Assembly: GCA_028554795.2 (NCBI GenBank)
Contig: JAPYKE020000261.1
Span: 44,271-108,270 of the forward strand
Source of the DNA: Sinohyriopsis cumingii
Lineage: Eukaryota; Mollusca; Bivalvia; Unionida; Unionidae
Length of the DNA: 64,000 nucleotides
Direction: 5' to 3'
Shown: in pieces, positions 53,301 through 64,000 of the stretch
Numbering within the stretch: position 1 is the first letter of the stretch
Layout of the letters: each line of letters opens with the position of its first letter
Notes under the pieces: model-generated
Databases searched by the model: none
The model's input: the letters and a program-made list of their open reading frames with translations, nothing else
Told to the model about the DNA's origin: nothing
Position numbers and translations under genes: made by a program

Positions 53301-56300
53301 GCAAAGAACCTTTAATTCCCTTTATTTTGGTGTATGATTGATGGGTGTACTATGGGTTATAGAGTATACAGCTTGGCCTTACTTCAAATGTGCACCTTTC
53401 AAAAAAGTGCTAGCTCTACTTGGTCATTTTCACTTCCTGAACTTCAGAGGTCATTTGTATAAAAAAGAGCCGATAACTTTTTTTACATTTTATATATTTG
53501 GTAATTCATTCATTGCACTTTCAGAAGCTGGTATTGTCTAGTCTGGCAAAATTCATTTTCCCTATTTTAATAGCTGCTATGTATAGTGTACTTTAGACTA
53601 ATTCAGACTGATTTTTTAACACAAGGGAGCAGTCATTTTAGTTAGCAGTGTGCTTAAATCATGTAAAATTTCCAAAAGTACAATATCCAAAAGAAATATC
53701 ATCCACATTACATTAATGTAGCATAGAGGTATGCAAACATTCTCTCCACTGTGCATGTTTTAAATGCGAACTACTTCACCTTACATACGTCACTCTCTCA
53801 AAAGTACTTATTATCTGGTGAGCGCCACCATAAAGAAGATGTAGGTATTATTTTTTATGATTTAATTATGTTTATATGGCTGAAACATTTAAGTCGCAAG
53901 CATCAAAACAATCCTTATGAATAATTCTCCTGCTTTTTTCCCCACAGAACAGTATTTATGAGTGTCAGAGTCTCTAACAAGTCCAGCCTCCGCCCCCCCA
54001 TGATAAAAGTGAGCGATTTTAAGAATGCACATTACATTTTGTAAACATAGCAACCAATGTTATGCTGAATGATAGGAACATGAAACTAGCCAGAATTATT
54101 TCTGAGATATCAACAATGAATTTTACAATTAGAAAAGGGAGGTAACTCATCAGCTTCATAAAGGTCAAAGGTCAAAGTGTAAAATATTTGCCTATTGTTT
54201 AATATGGAAGAAGCGAATTCACTTTCTCATCATTTATTTTTTTATTTCATTGCAAATAAATGAAAAGAAACATTTTCACCATATATTTCTGTCACTTATT
54301 GCAACAGTTTTAAATTTAAGTTGACTCTATTCCTATATTCTAAGTCTTCTAATTTCCCCATAATTAAGGTCACTACTCACACAAACATACCTCATGGCAA
54401 ATTATGTAAGCAAGAGAAAAATGATCATAATTAGCTTATTTTCATGCTTAAACACAATATGAATGTACCATTTTATTCAGAACATCATACATAATTATAT
54501 GAAAATAAAAAAAAATAATTGCAAACATTTTTTTATTTTCTTTAAGGTGGCGCTATACAGTTTCGCATTTTGCATAGGGTTAGGAATTTAAAGAAAAAGA
54601 ATGTCCCCGGCTTTCCTCACTGGTTATACTGGCTATTTAAAAAAGACCTTGTATATCTTAGGTATAATGCAAAGAACCTTTAATTCCCTTTATTTTGGTG
54701 TATGATTGATGGGTGTACTATGGGTTATAGAGTATACAGCTTGGCCTTACTTCAAATGTGCACCTTTCAAAAAAGTGCTAGCTCTACTTGGTCATTTTCA
54801 CTTCCTGAACTTCAGAGGTCATTTGTATAAAAAAGAGCCGATAACTTTTTTTACATTTTATATATTTGGTAATTCATTCATTGCACTTTCAGAAGCTGGT
54901 ATTGTCTAGTCTGGCAAAATTCATTTTCCCTATTTTAATAGCTGCTATGTATAGTGTACTTTAGACTAATTCAGACTGATTTTTTAACACAAGGGAGCAG
55001 TCATTTTAGTTAGCAGTGTGCTTAAATCATGTAAAATTTCCAAAAGTACAATATCCAAAAGAAATATCATCCACATTACATTAATGTAGCATAGAGGTAT
55101 GCAAACATTCTCTCCACTGTGCATGTTTTAAATGCGAACTACTTCACCTTACATACGTCACTCTCTCAAAAGTACTTATTATCTGGTGAGCGCCACCATA
55201 AAGAAGATGTAGGTATTATTTTTTATGATTTAATTATGTTTATATGGCTGAAACATTTAAGTCGCAAGCATCAAAACAATCCTTATGAATAATTCTCCTG
55301 CTTTTTTCCCCACAGAACAGTATTTATGAGTGTCAGAGTCTCTAACAAGTCCAGCCTCCGCCCCCCCATGATAAAAGTGAGCGATTTTAAGAATGCACAT
55401 TACATTTTGTAAACATAGCAACCAATGTTATGCTGAATGATAGGAACATGAAACTAGCCAGAATTATTTCTGAGATATCAACAATGAATTTTACAATTAG
55501 AAAAGGGAGGTAACTCATCAGCTTCATAAAGGTCAAAGGTCAAAGTGTAAAATATTTGCCTATTGTTTAATATGGAAGAAGCGAATTCACTTTCTCATCA
55601 TTTATTTTTTTATTTCATTGCAAATAAATGAAAAGAAACATTTTCACCATATATTTCTGTCACTTATTGCAACAGTTTTAAATTTAAGTTGACTCTATTC
55701 CTATATTCTAAGTCTTCTAATTTCCCCATAATTAAGGTCACTACTCACACAAACATACCTCATGGCAAATTATGTAAGCAAGAGAAAAATGATCATAATT
55801 AGCTTATTTTCATGCTTAAACACAATATGAATGTACCATTTTATTCAGAACATCATACATAATTATATGAAAATAAAAAAAAATAATTGCAAACATTTTT
55901 TTATTTTCTTTAAGGTGGCGCTATACAGTTTCGCATTTTGCATAGGGTTAGGAATTTAAAGAAAAAGAATGTCCCCGGCTTTCCTCACTGGTTATACTGG
56001 CTATTTAAAAAAGACCTTGTATATCTTAGGTATAATGCAAAGAACCTTTAATTCCCTTTATTTTGGTGTATGATTGATGGGTGTACTATGGGTTATAGAG
56101 TATACAGCTTGGCCTTACTTCAAATGTGCACCTTTCAAAAAAGTGCTAGCTCTACTTGGTCATTTTCACTTCCTGAACTTCAGAGGTCATTTGTATAAAA
56201 AAGAGCCGATAACTTTTTTTACATTTTATATATTTGGTAATTCATTCATTGCACTTTCAGAAGCTGGTATTGTCTAGTCTGGCAAAATTCATTTTCCCTA

Positions 56301-59300
56301 TTTTAATAGCTGCTATGTATAGTGTACTTTAGACTAATTCAGACTGATTTTTTAACACAAGGGAGCAGTCATTTTAGTTAGCAGTGTGCTTAAATCATGT
56401 AAAATTTCCAAAAGTACAATATCCAAAAGAAATATCATCCACATTACATTAATGTAGCATAGAGGTATGCAAACATTCTCTCCACTGTGCATGTTTTAAA
56501 TGCGAACTACTTCACCTTACATACGTCACTCTCTCAAAAGTACTTATTATCTGGTGAGCGCCACCATAAAGAAGATGTAGGTATTATTTTTTATGATTTA
56601 ATTATGTTTATATGGCTGAAACATTTAAGTCGCAAGCATCAAAACAATCCTTATGAATAATTCTCCTGCTTTTTTCCCCACAGAACAGTATTTATGAGTG
56701 TCAGAGTCTCTAACAAGTCCAGCCTCCGCCCCCCCATGATAAAAGTGAGCGATTTTAAGAATGCACATTACATTTTGTAAACATAGCAACCAATGTTATG
56801 CTGAATGATAGGAACATGAAACTAGCCAGAATTATTTCTGAGATATCAACAATGAATTTTACAATTAGAAAAGGGAGGTAACTCATCAGCTTCATAAAGG
56901 TCAAAGGTCAAAGTGTAAAATATTTGCCTATTGTTTAATATGGAAGAAGCGAATTCACTTTCTCATCATTTATTTTTTTATTTCATTGCAAATAAATGAA
57001 AAGAAACATTTTCACCATATATTTCTGTCACTTATTGCAACAGTTTTAAATTTAAGTTGACTCTATTCCTATATTCTAAGTCTTCTAATTTCCCCATAAT
57101 TAAGGTCACTACTCACACAAACATACCTCATGGCAAATTATGTAAGCAAGAGAAAAATGATCATAATTAGCTTATTTTCATGCTTAAACACAATATGAAT
57201 GTACCATTTTATTCAGAACATCATACATAATTATATGAAAATAAAAAAAAATAATTGCAAACATTTTTTTATTTTCTTTAAGGTGGCGCTATACAGTTTC
57301 GCATTTTGCATAGGGTTAGGAATTTAAAGAAAAAGAATGTCCCCGGCTTTCCTCACTGGTTATACTGGCTATTTAAAAAAGACCTTGTATATCTTAGGTA
57401 TAATGCAAAGAACCTTTAATTCCCTTTATTTTGGTGTATGATTGATGGGTGTACTATGGGTTATAGAGTATACAGCTTGGCCTTACTTCAAATGTGCACC
57501 TTTCAAAAAAGTGCTAGCTCTACTTGGTCATTTTCACTTCCTGAACTTCAGAGGTCATTTGTATAAAAAAGAGCCGATAACTTTTTTTACATTTTATATA
57601 TTTGGTAATTCATTCATTGCACTTTCAGAAGCTGGTATTGTCTAGTCTGGCAAAATTCATTTTCCCTATTTTAATAGCTGCTATGTATAGTGTACTTTAG
57701 ACTAATTCAGACTGATTTTTTAACACAAGGGAGCAGTCATTTTAGTTAGCAGTGTGCTTAAATCATGTAAAATTTCCAAAAGTACAATATCCAAAAGAAA
57801 TATCATCCACATTACATTAATGTAGCATAGAGGTATGCAAACATTCTCTCCACTGTGCATGTTTTAAATGCGAACTACTTCACCTTACATACGTCACTCT
57901 CTCAAAAGTACTTATTATCTGGTGAGCGCCACCATAAAGAAGATGTAGGTATTATTTTTTATGATTTAATTATGTTTATATGGCTGAAACATTTAAGTCG
58001 CAAGCATCAAAACAATCCTTATGAATAATTCTCCTGCTTTTTTCCCCACAGAACAGTATTTATGAGTGTCAGAGTCTCTAACAAGTCCAGCCTCCGCCCC
58101 CCCATGATAAAAGTGAGCGATTTTAAGAATGCACATTACATTTTGTAAACATAGCAACCAATGTTATGCTGAATGATAGGAACATGAAACTAGCCAGAAT
58201 TATTTCTGAGATATCAACAATGAATTTTACAATTAGAAAAGGGAGGTAACTCATCAGCTTCATAAAGGTCAAAGGTCAAAGTGTAAAATATTTGCCTATT
58301 GTTTAATATGGAAGAAGCGAATTCACTTTCTCATCATTTATTTTTTTATTTCATTGCAAATAAATGAAAAGAAACATTTTCACCATATATTTCTGTCACT
58401 TATTGCAACAGTTTTAAATTTAAGTTGACTCTATTCCTATATTCTAAGTCTTCTAATTTCCCCATAATTAAGGTCACTACTCACACAAACATACCTCATG
58501 GCAAATTATGTAAGCAAGAGAAAAATGATCATAATTAGCTTATTTTCATGCTTAAACACAATATGAATGTACCATTTTATTCAGAACATCATACATAATT
58601 ATATGAAAATAAAAAAAAATAATTGCAAACATTTTTTTATTTTCTTTAAGGTGGCGCTATACAGTTTCGCATTTTGCATAGGGTTAGGAATTTAAAGAAA
58701 AAGAATGTCCCCGGCTTTCCTCACTGGTTATACTGGCTATTTAAAAAAGACCTTGTATATCTTAGGTATAATGCAAAGAACCTTTAATTCCCTTTATTTT
58801 GGTGTATGATTGATGGGTGTACTATGGGTTATAGAGTATACAGCTTGGCCTTACTTCAAATGTGCACCTTTCAAAAAAGTGCTAGCTCTACTTGGTCATT
58901 TTCACTTCCTGAACTTCAGAGGTCATTTGTATAAAAAAGAGCCGATAACTTTTTTTACATTTTATATATTTGGTAATTCATTCATTGCACTTTCAGAAGC
59001 TGGTATTGTCTAGTCTGGCAAAATTCATTTTCCCTATTTTAATAGCTGCTATGTATAGTGTACTTTAGACTAATTCAGACTGATTTTTTAACACAAGGGA
59101 GCAGTCATTTTAGTTAGCAGTGTGCTTAAATCATGTAAAATTTCCAAAAGTACAATATCCAAAAGAAATATCATCCACATTACATTAATGTAGCATAGAG
59201 GTATGCAAACATTCTCTCCACTGTGCATGTTTTAAATGCGAACTACTTCACCTTACATACGTCACTCTCTCAAAAGTACTTATTATCTGGTGAGCGCCAC

Positions 59301-62300
59301 CATAAAGAAGATGTAGGTATTATTTTTTATGATTTAATTATGTTTATATGGCTGAAACATTTAAGTCGCAAGCATCAAAACAATCCTTATGAATAATTCT
59401 CCTGCTTTTTTCCCCACAGAACAGTATTTATGAGTGTCAGAGTCTCTAACAAGTCCAGCCTCCGCCCCCCCATGATAAAAGTGAGCGATTTTAAGAATGC
59501 ACATTACATTTTGTAAACATAGCAACCAATGTTATGCTGAATGATAGGAACATGAAACTAGCCAGAATTATTTCTGAGATATCAACAATGAATTTTACAA
59601 TTAGAAAAGGGAGGTAACTCATCAGCTTCATAAAGGTCAAAGGTCAAAGTGTAAAATATTTGCCTATTGTTTAATATGGAAGAAGCGAATTCACTTTCTC
59701 ATCATTTATTTTTTTATTTCATTGCAAATAAATGAAAAGAAACATTTTCACCATATATTTCTGTCACTTATTGCAACAGTTTTAAATTTAAGTTGACTCT
59801 ATTCCTATATTCTAAGTCTTCTAATTTCCCCATAATTAAGGTCACTACTCACACAAACATACCTCATGGCAAATTATGTAAGCAAGAGAAAAATGATCAT
59901 AATTAGCTTATTTTCATGCTTAAACACAATATGAATGTACCATTTTATTCAGAACATCATACATAATTATATGAAAATAAAAAAAAATAATTGCAAACAT
60001 TTTTTTATTTTCTTTAAGGTGGCGCTATACAGTTTCGCATTTTGCATAGGGTTAGGAATTTAAAGAAAAAGAATGTCCCCGGCTTTCCTCACTGGTTATA
60101 CTGGCTATTTAAAAAAGACCTTGTATATCTTAGGTATAATGCAAAGAACCTTTAATTCCCTTTATTTTGGTGTATGATTGATGGGTGTACTATGGGTTAT
60201 AGAGTATACAGCTTGGCCTTACTTCAAATGTGCACCTTTCAAAAAAGTGCTAGCTCTACTTGGTCATTTTCACTTCCTGAACTTCAGAGGTCATTTGTAT
60301 AAAAAAGAGCCGATAACTTTTTTTACATTTTATATATTTGGTAATTCATTCATTGCACTTTCAGAAGCTGGTATTGTCTAGTCTGGCAAAATTCATTTTC
60401 CCTATTTTAATAGCTGCTATGTATAGTGTACTTTAGACTAATTCAGACTGATTTTTTAACACAAGGGAGCAGTCATTTTCGTTAGCAGTGTGCTTAAATC
60501 ATGTAAAATTTCCAAAAGTACAATATCCAAAAGAAATATCATCCACATTACATTAATGTAGCATAGAGGTATGCAAACATTCTCTCCACTGTGCATGTTT
60601 TAAATGCGAACTACTTCACCTTACATACGTCACTCTCTCAAAAGTACTTATTATCTGGTGAGCGCCACCATAAAGAAGATGTAGGTATTATTTTTTATGA
60701 TTTAATTATGTTTATATGGCTGAAACATTTAAGTCGCAAGCATCAAAACAATCCTTATGAATAATTCTCCTGCTTTTTTCCCCACAGAACAGTATTTATG
60801 AGTGTCAGAGTCTCTAACAAGTCCAGCCTCCGCCCCCCCATGATAAAAGTGAGCGATTTTAAGAATGCACATTACATTTTGTAAACATAGCAACCAATGT
60901 TATGCTGAATGATAGGAACATGAAACTAGCCAGAATTATTTCTGAGATATCAACAATGAATTTTACAATTAGAAAAGGGAGGTAACTCATCAGCTTCATA
61001 AAGGTCAAAGGTCAAAGTGTAAAATATTTGCCTATTGTTTAATATGGAAGAAGCGAATTCACTTTCTCATCATTTATTTTTTTATTTCATTGCAAATAAA
61101 TGAAAAGAAACATTTTCACCATATATTTCTGTCACTTATTGCAACAGTTTTAAATTTAAGTTGACTCTATTCCTATATTCTAAGTCTTCTAATTTCCCCA
61201 TAATTAAGGTCACTACTCACACAAACATACCTCATGGCAAATTATGTAAGCAAGAGAAAAATGATCATAATTAGCTTATTTTCATGCTTAAACACAATAT
61301 GAATGTACCATTTTATTCAGAACATCATACATAATTATATGAAAATAAAAAAAAATAATTGCAAACATTTTTTTATTTTCTTTAAGGTGGCGCTATACAG
61401 TTTCGCATTTTGCATAGGGTTAGGAATTTAAAGAAAAAGAATGTCCCCGGCTTTCCTCACTGGTTATACTGGCTATTTAAAAAAGACCTTGTATATCTTA
61501 GGTATAATGCAAAGAACCTTTAATTCCCTTTATTTTGGTGTATGATTGATGGGTGTACTATGGGTTATAGAGTATACAGCTTGGCCTTACTTCAAATGTG
61601 CACCTTTCAAAAAAGTGCTAGCTCTACTTGGTCATTTTCACTTCCTGAACTTCAGAGGTCATTTGTATAAAAAAGAGCCGATAACTTTTTTTACATTTTA
61701 TATATTTGGTAATTCATTCATTGCACTTTCAGAAGCTGGTATTGTCTAGTCTGGCAAAATTCATTTTCCCTATTTTAATAGCTGCTATGTATAGTGTACT
61801 TTAGACTAATTCAGACTGATTTTTTAACACAAGGGAGCAGTCATTTTAGTTAGCAGTGTGCTTAAATCATGTAAAATTTCCAAAAGTACAATATCCAAAA
61901 GAAATATCATCCACATTACATTAATGTAGCATAGAGGTATGCAAACATTCTCTCCACTGTGCATGTTTTAAATGCGAACTACTTCACCTTACATACGTCA
62001 CTCTCTCAAAAGTACTTATTATCTGGTGAGCGCCACCATAAAGAAGATGTAGGTATTATTTTTTATGATTTAATTATGTTTATATGGCTGAAACATTTAA
62101 GTCGCAAGCATCAAAACAATCCTTATGAATAATTCTCCTGCTTTTTTCCCCACAGAACAGTATTTATGAGTGTCAGAGTCTCTAACAAGTCCAGCCTCCG
62201 CCCCCCCATGATAAAAGTGAGCGATTTTAAGAATGCACATTACATTTTGTAAACATAGCAACCAATGTTATGCTGAATGATAGGAACATGAAACTAGCCA

Positions 62301-63640
62301 GAATTATTTCTGAGATATCAACAATGAATTTTACAATTAGAAAAGGGAGGTAACTCATCAGCTTCATAAAGGTCAAAGGTCAAAGTGTAAAATATTTGCC
62401 TATTGTTTAATATGGAAGAAGCGAATTCACTTTCTCATCATTTATTTTTTTATTTCATTGCAAATAAATGAAAAGAAACATTTTCACCATATATTTCTGT
62501 CACTTATTGCAACAGTTTTAAATTTAAGTTGACTCTATTCCTATATTCTAAGTCTTCTAATTTCCCCATAATTAAGGTCACTACTCACACAAACATACCT
62601 CATGGCAAATTATGTAAGCAAGAGAAAAATGATCATAATTAGCTTATTTTCATGCTTAAACACAATATGAATGTACCATTTTATTCAGAACATCATACAT
62701 AATTATATGAAAATAAAAAAAAATAATTGCAAACATTTTTTTATTTTCTTTAAGGTGGCGCTATACAGTTTCGCATTTTGCATAGGGTTAGGAATTTAAA
62801 GAAAAAGAATGTCCCCGGCTTTCCTCACTGGTTATACTGGCTATTTAAAAAAGACCTTGTATATCTTAGGTATAATGCAAAGAACCTTTAATTCCCTTTA
62901 TTTTGGTGTATGATTGATGGGTGTACTATGGGTTATAGAGTATACAGCTTGGCCTTACTTCAAATGTGCACCTTTCAAAAAAGTGCTAGCTCTACTTGGT
63001 CATTTTCACTTCCTGAACTTCAGAGGTCATTTGTATAAAAAAGAGCCGATAACTTTTTTTACATTTTATATATTTGGTAATTCATTCATTGCACTTTCAG
63101 AAGCTGGTATTGTCTAGTCTGGCAAAATTCATTTTCCCTATTTTAATAGCTGCTATGTATAGTGTACTTTAGACTAATTCAGACTGATTTTTTAACACAA
63201 GGGAGCAGTCATTTTAGTTAGCAGTGTGCTTAAATCATGTAAAATTTCCAAAAGTACAATATCCAAAAGAAATATCATCCACATTACATTAATGTAGCAT
63301 AGAGGTATGCAAACATTCTCTCCACTGTGCATGTTTTAAATGCGAACTACTTCACCTTACATACGTCACTCTCTCAAAAGTACTTATTATCTGGTGAGCG
63401 CCACCATAAAGAAGATGTAGGTATTATTTTTTATGATTTAATTATGTTTATATGGCTGAAACATTTAAGTCGCAAGCATCAAAACAATCCTTATGAATAA
63501 TTCTCCTGCTTTTTTCCCCACAGAACAGTATTTATGAGTGTCAGAGTCTCTAACAAGTCCAGCCTCCGCCCCCCCATGATAAAAGTGAGCGATTTTAAGA
63601 ATGCACATTACATTTTGTAAACATAGCAACCAATGTTATG
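14393..63640 (+). repeat. Array block B: 36 full 1368-bp monomers
   Basis: Monomers start at 14393+1368n for n=0 to 35. Variants noticed, with monomer position in brackets: 15722 T to C (1330); 29270 T to A (1198); 36836 C to T (556); 50735 C to T (775) and 51053 G to A (1093), both in the monomer 49961-51328; 60480 A to C (944). The remaining copies looked identical. The sequence is the same as block A, so the short monomer does not mark a boundary between two satellite subfamilies. Confidence 0.97.
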
Positions 63641-64000
63641 CTGAATGATAGGAACATGAAACTAGCCAGAATTATTTCTGAGATATCAACAATGAATTTT
63701 ACAATTAGAAAAGGGAGGTAACTCATCAGCTTCATAAAGGTCAAAGGTCAAAGTGTAAAATATTTGCCTATTGTTTAATATGGAAGAAGCGAATTCACTT
63801 TCTCATCATTTATTTTTTTATTTCATTGCAAATAAATGAAAAGAAACATTTTCACCATATATTTCTGTCACTTATTGCAACAGTTTTAAATTTAAGTTGA
63901 CTCTATTCCTATATTCTAAGTCTTCTAATTTCCCCATAATTAAGGTCACTACTCACACAAACATACCTCATGGCAAATTATGTAAGCAAGAGAAAAATGA
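63641..64000 (+). repeat. Partial monomer cut by the window end (360 bp)
   Basis: This matches monomer positions 1-360 without visible differences, including the DR1 element at 63738-63750. The array evidently continues beyond the window. Confidence 0.97.

Larger units (their letters stand above)
1..64000. repeat. Satellite array of a 1368-bp monomer, fills the whole window
   Basis: The sequence repeats with a period of exactly 1368 bp from end to end, always in the same orientation, with one exception: a 712-bp unit at 13681-14392. Content is 46 full monomers, one short monomer and one partial monomer. The start phase is arbitrary because the window cuts into the array on both sides. Differences between monomers are single bases. 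I noticed ten (6121, 6695, 8232, 10599, 15722, 29270, 36836, 50735, 51053, 60480), each found in only one monomer, and may have missed others. No higher-order grouping is visible, since no variant is shared by several monomers. The unit is AT-rich with long A and T runs. Size, uniformity and absence of genes indicate eukaryotic satellite DNA. Whether it is centromeric, subtelomeric or interstitial cannot be told from here. Confidence 0.98.

Noticed and set aside
1..64000. CRISPR array
   Set aside because: The unit is 1368 bp with no variable spacers and no cas genes; repeats are contiguous and identical.

Overview
The whole window is one head-to-tail tandem array of a single long, AT-rich satellite monomer of exactly 1368 bp. 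It starts and ends inside the array, so neither edge is visible. In monomer phase (base 1 of the window = monomer position 1) it holds ten full monomers (1-13680), one short monomer of 712 bp (13681-14392), 36 full monomers (14393-63640) and a 360-bp partial monomer (63641-64000). All units share one orientation. I see no protein-coding gene, rRNA, tRNA, transposase or reverse transcriptase. G+C is about 30% by eye, and CpG is scarce (11 per monomer).

This is eukaryotic satellite DNA. Two short motifs in every monomer, AAGGGAGGTAACTC and tandem AGGTCA half-sites, resemble motifs I associate with dispersed repeats in mollusc genomes. A mollusc host is therefore a moderate-to-weak guess made from memory, not a demonstrated assignment.

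The key structural observation is that the monomer is composite. Monomer positions 481-1134 (654 bp) have the layout of a non-autonomous DNA transposon (MITE-like). The ends are inverted repeats (AGGTGGCGCT / AGCGCCACCA), flanked by a TA on each side. The one short monomer lacks exactly this segment plus one TA (656 bp) and reads straight through as the perfect palindrome TTCTTTAAAGAA at 14154-14165. It looks like an unoccupied insertion site inside the array. The simplest model is a 712-bp ancestral satellite unit that gained a 654-bp element (712 + 654 + 2 = 1368), after which the loaded unit was amplified. The short unit is then a relic, a precise loss, or an inverted-repeat/microhomology deletion.

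The array is extremely uniform. I found ten single-base differences in 64 kb, each private to one monomer, and no indels apart from the 656-bp absence, even in the A9, T7 and C7 runs. That implies very recent amplification, strong homogenisation, or a consensus effect of assembly. Other per-monomer features are a perfect DR1-type nuclear-receptor element, a strong splice-acceptor-like tract followed by a 61-nt exon-like segment, and AATAAA hexamers. All of these are sequence resemblances without evidence of function.
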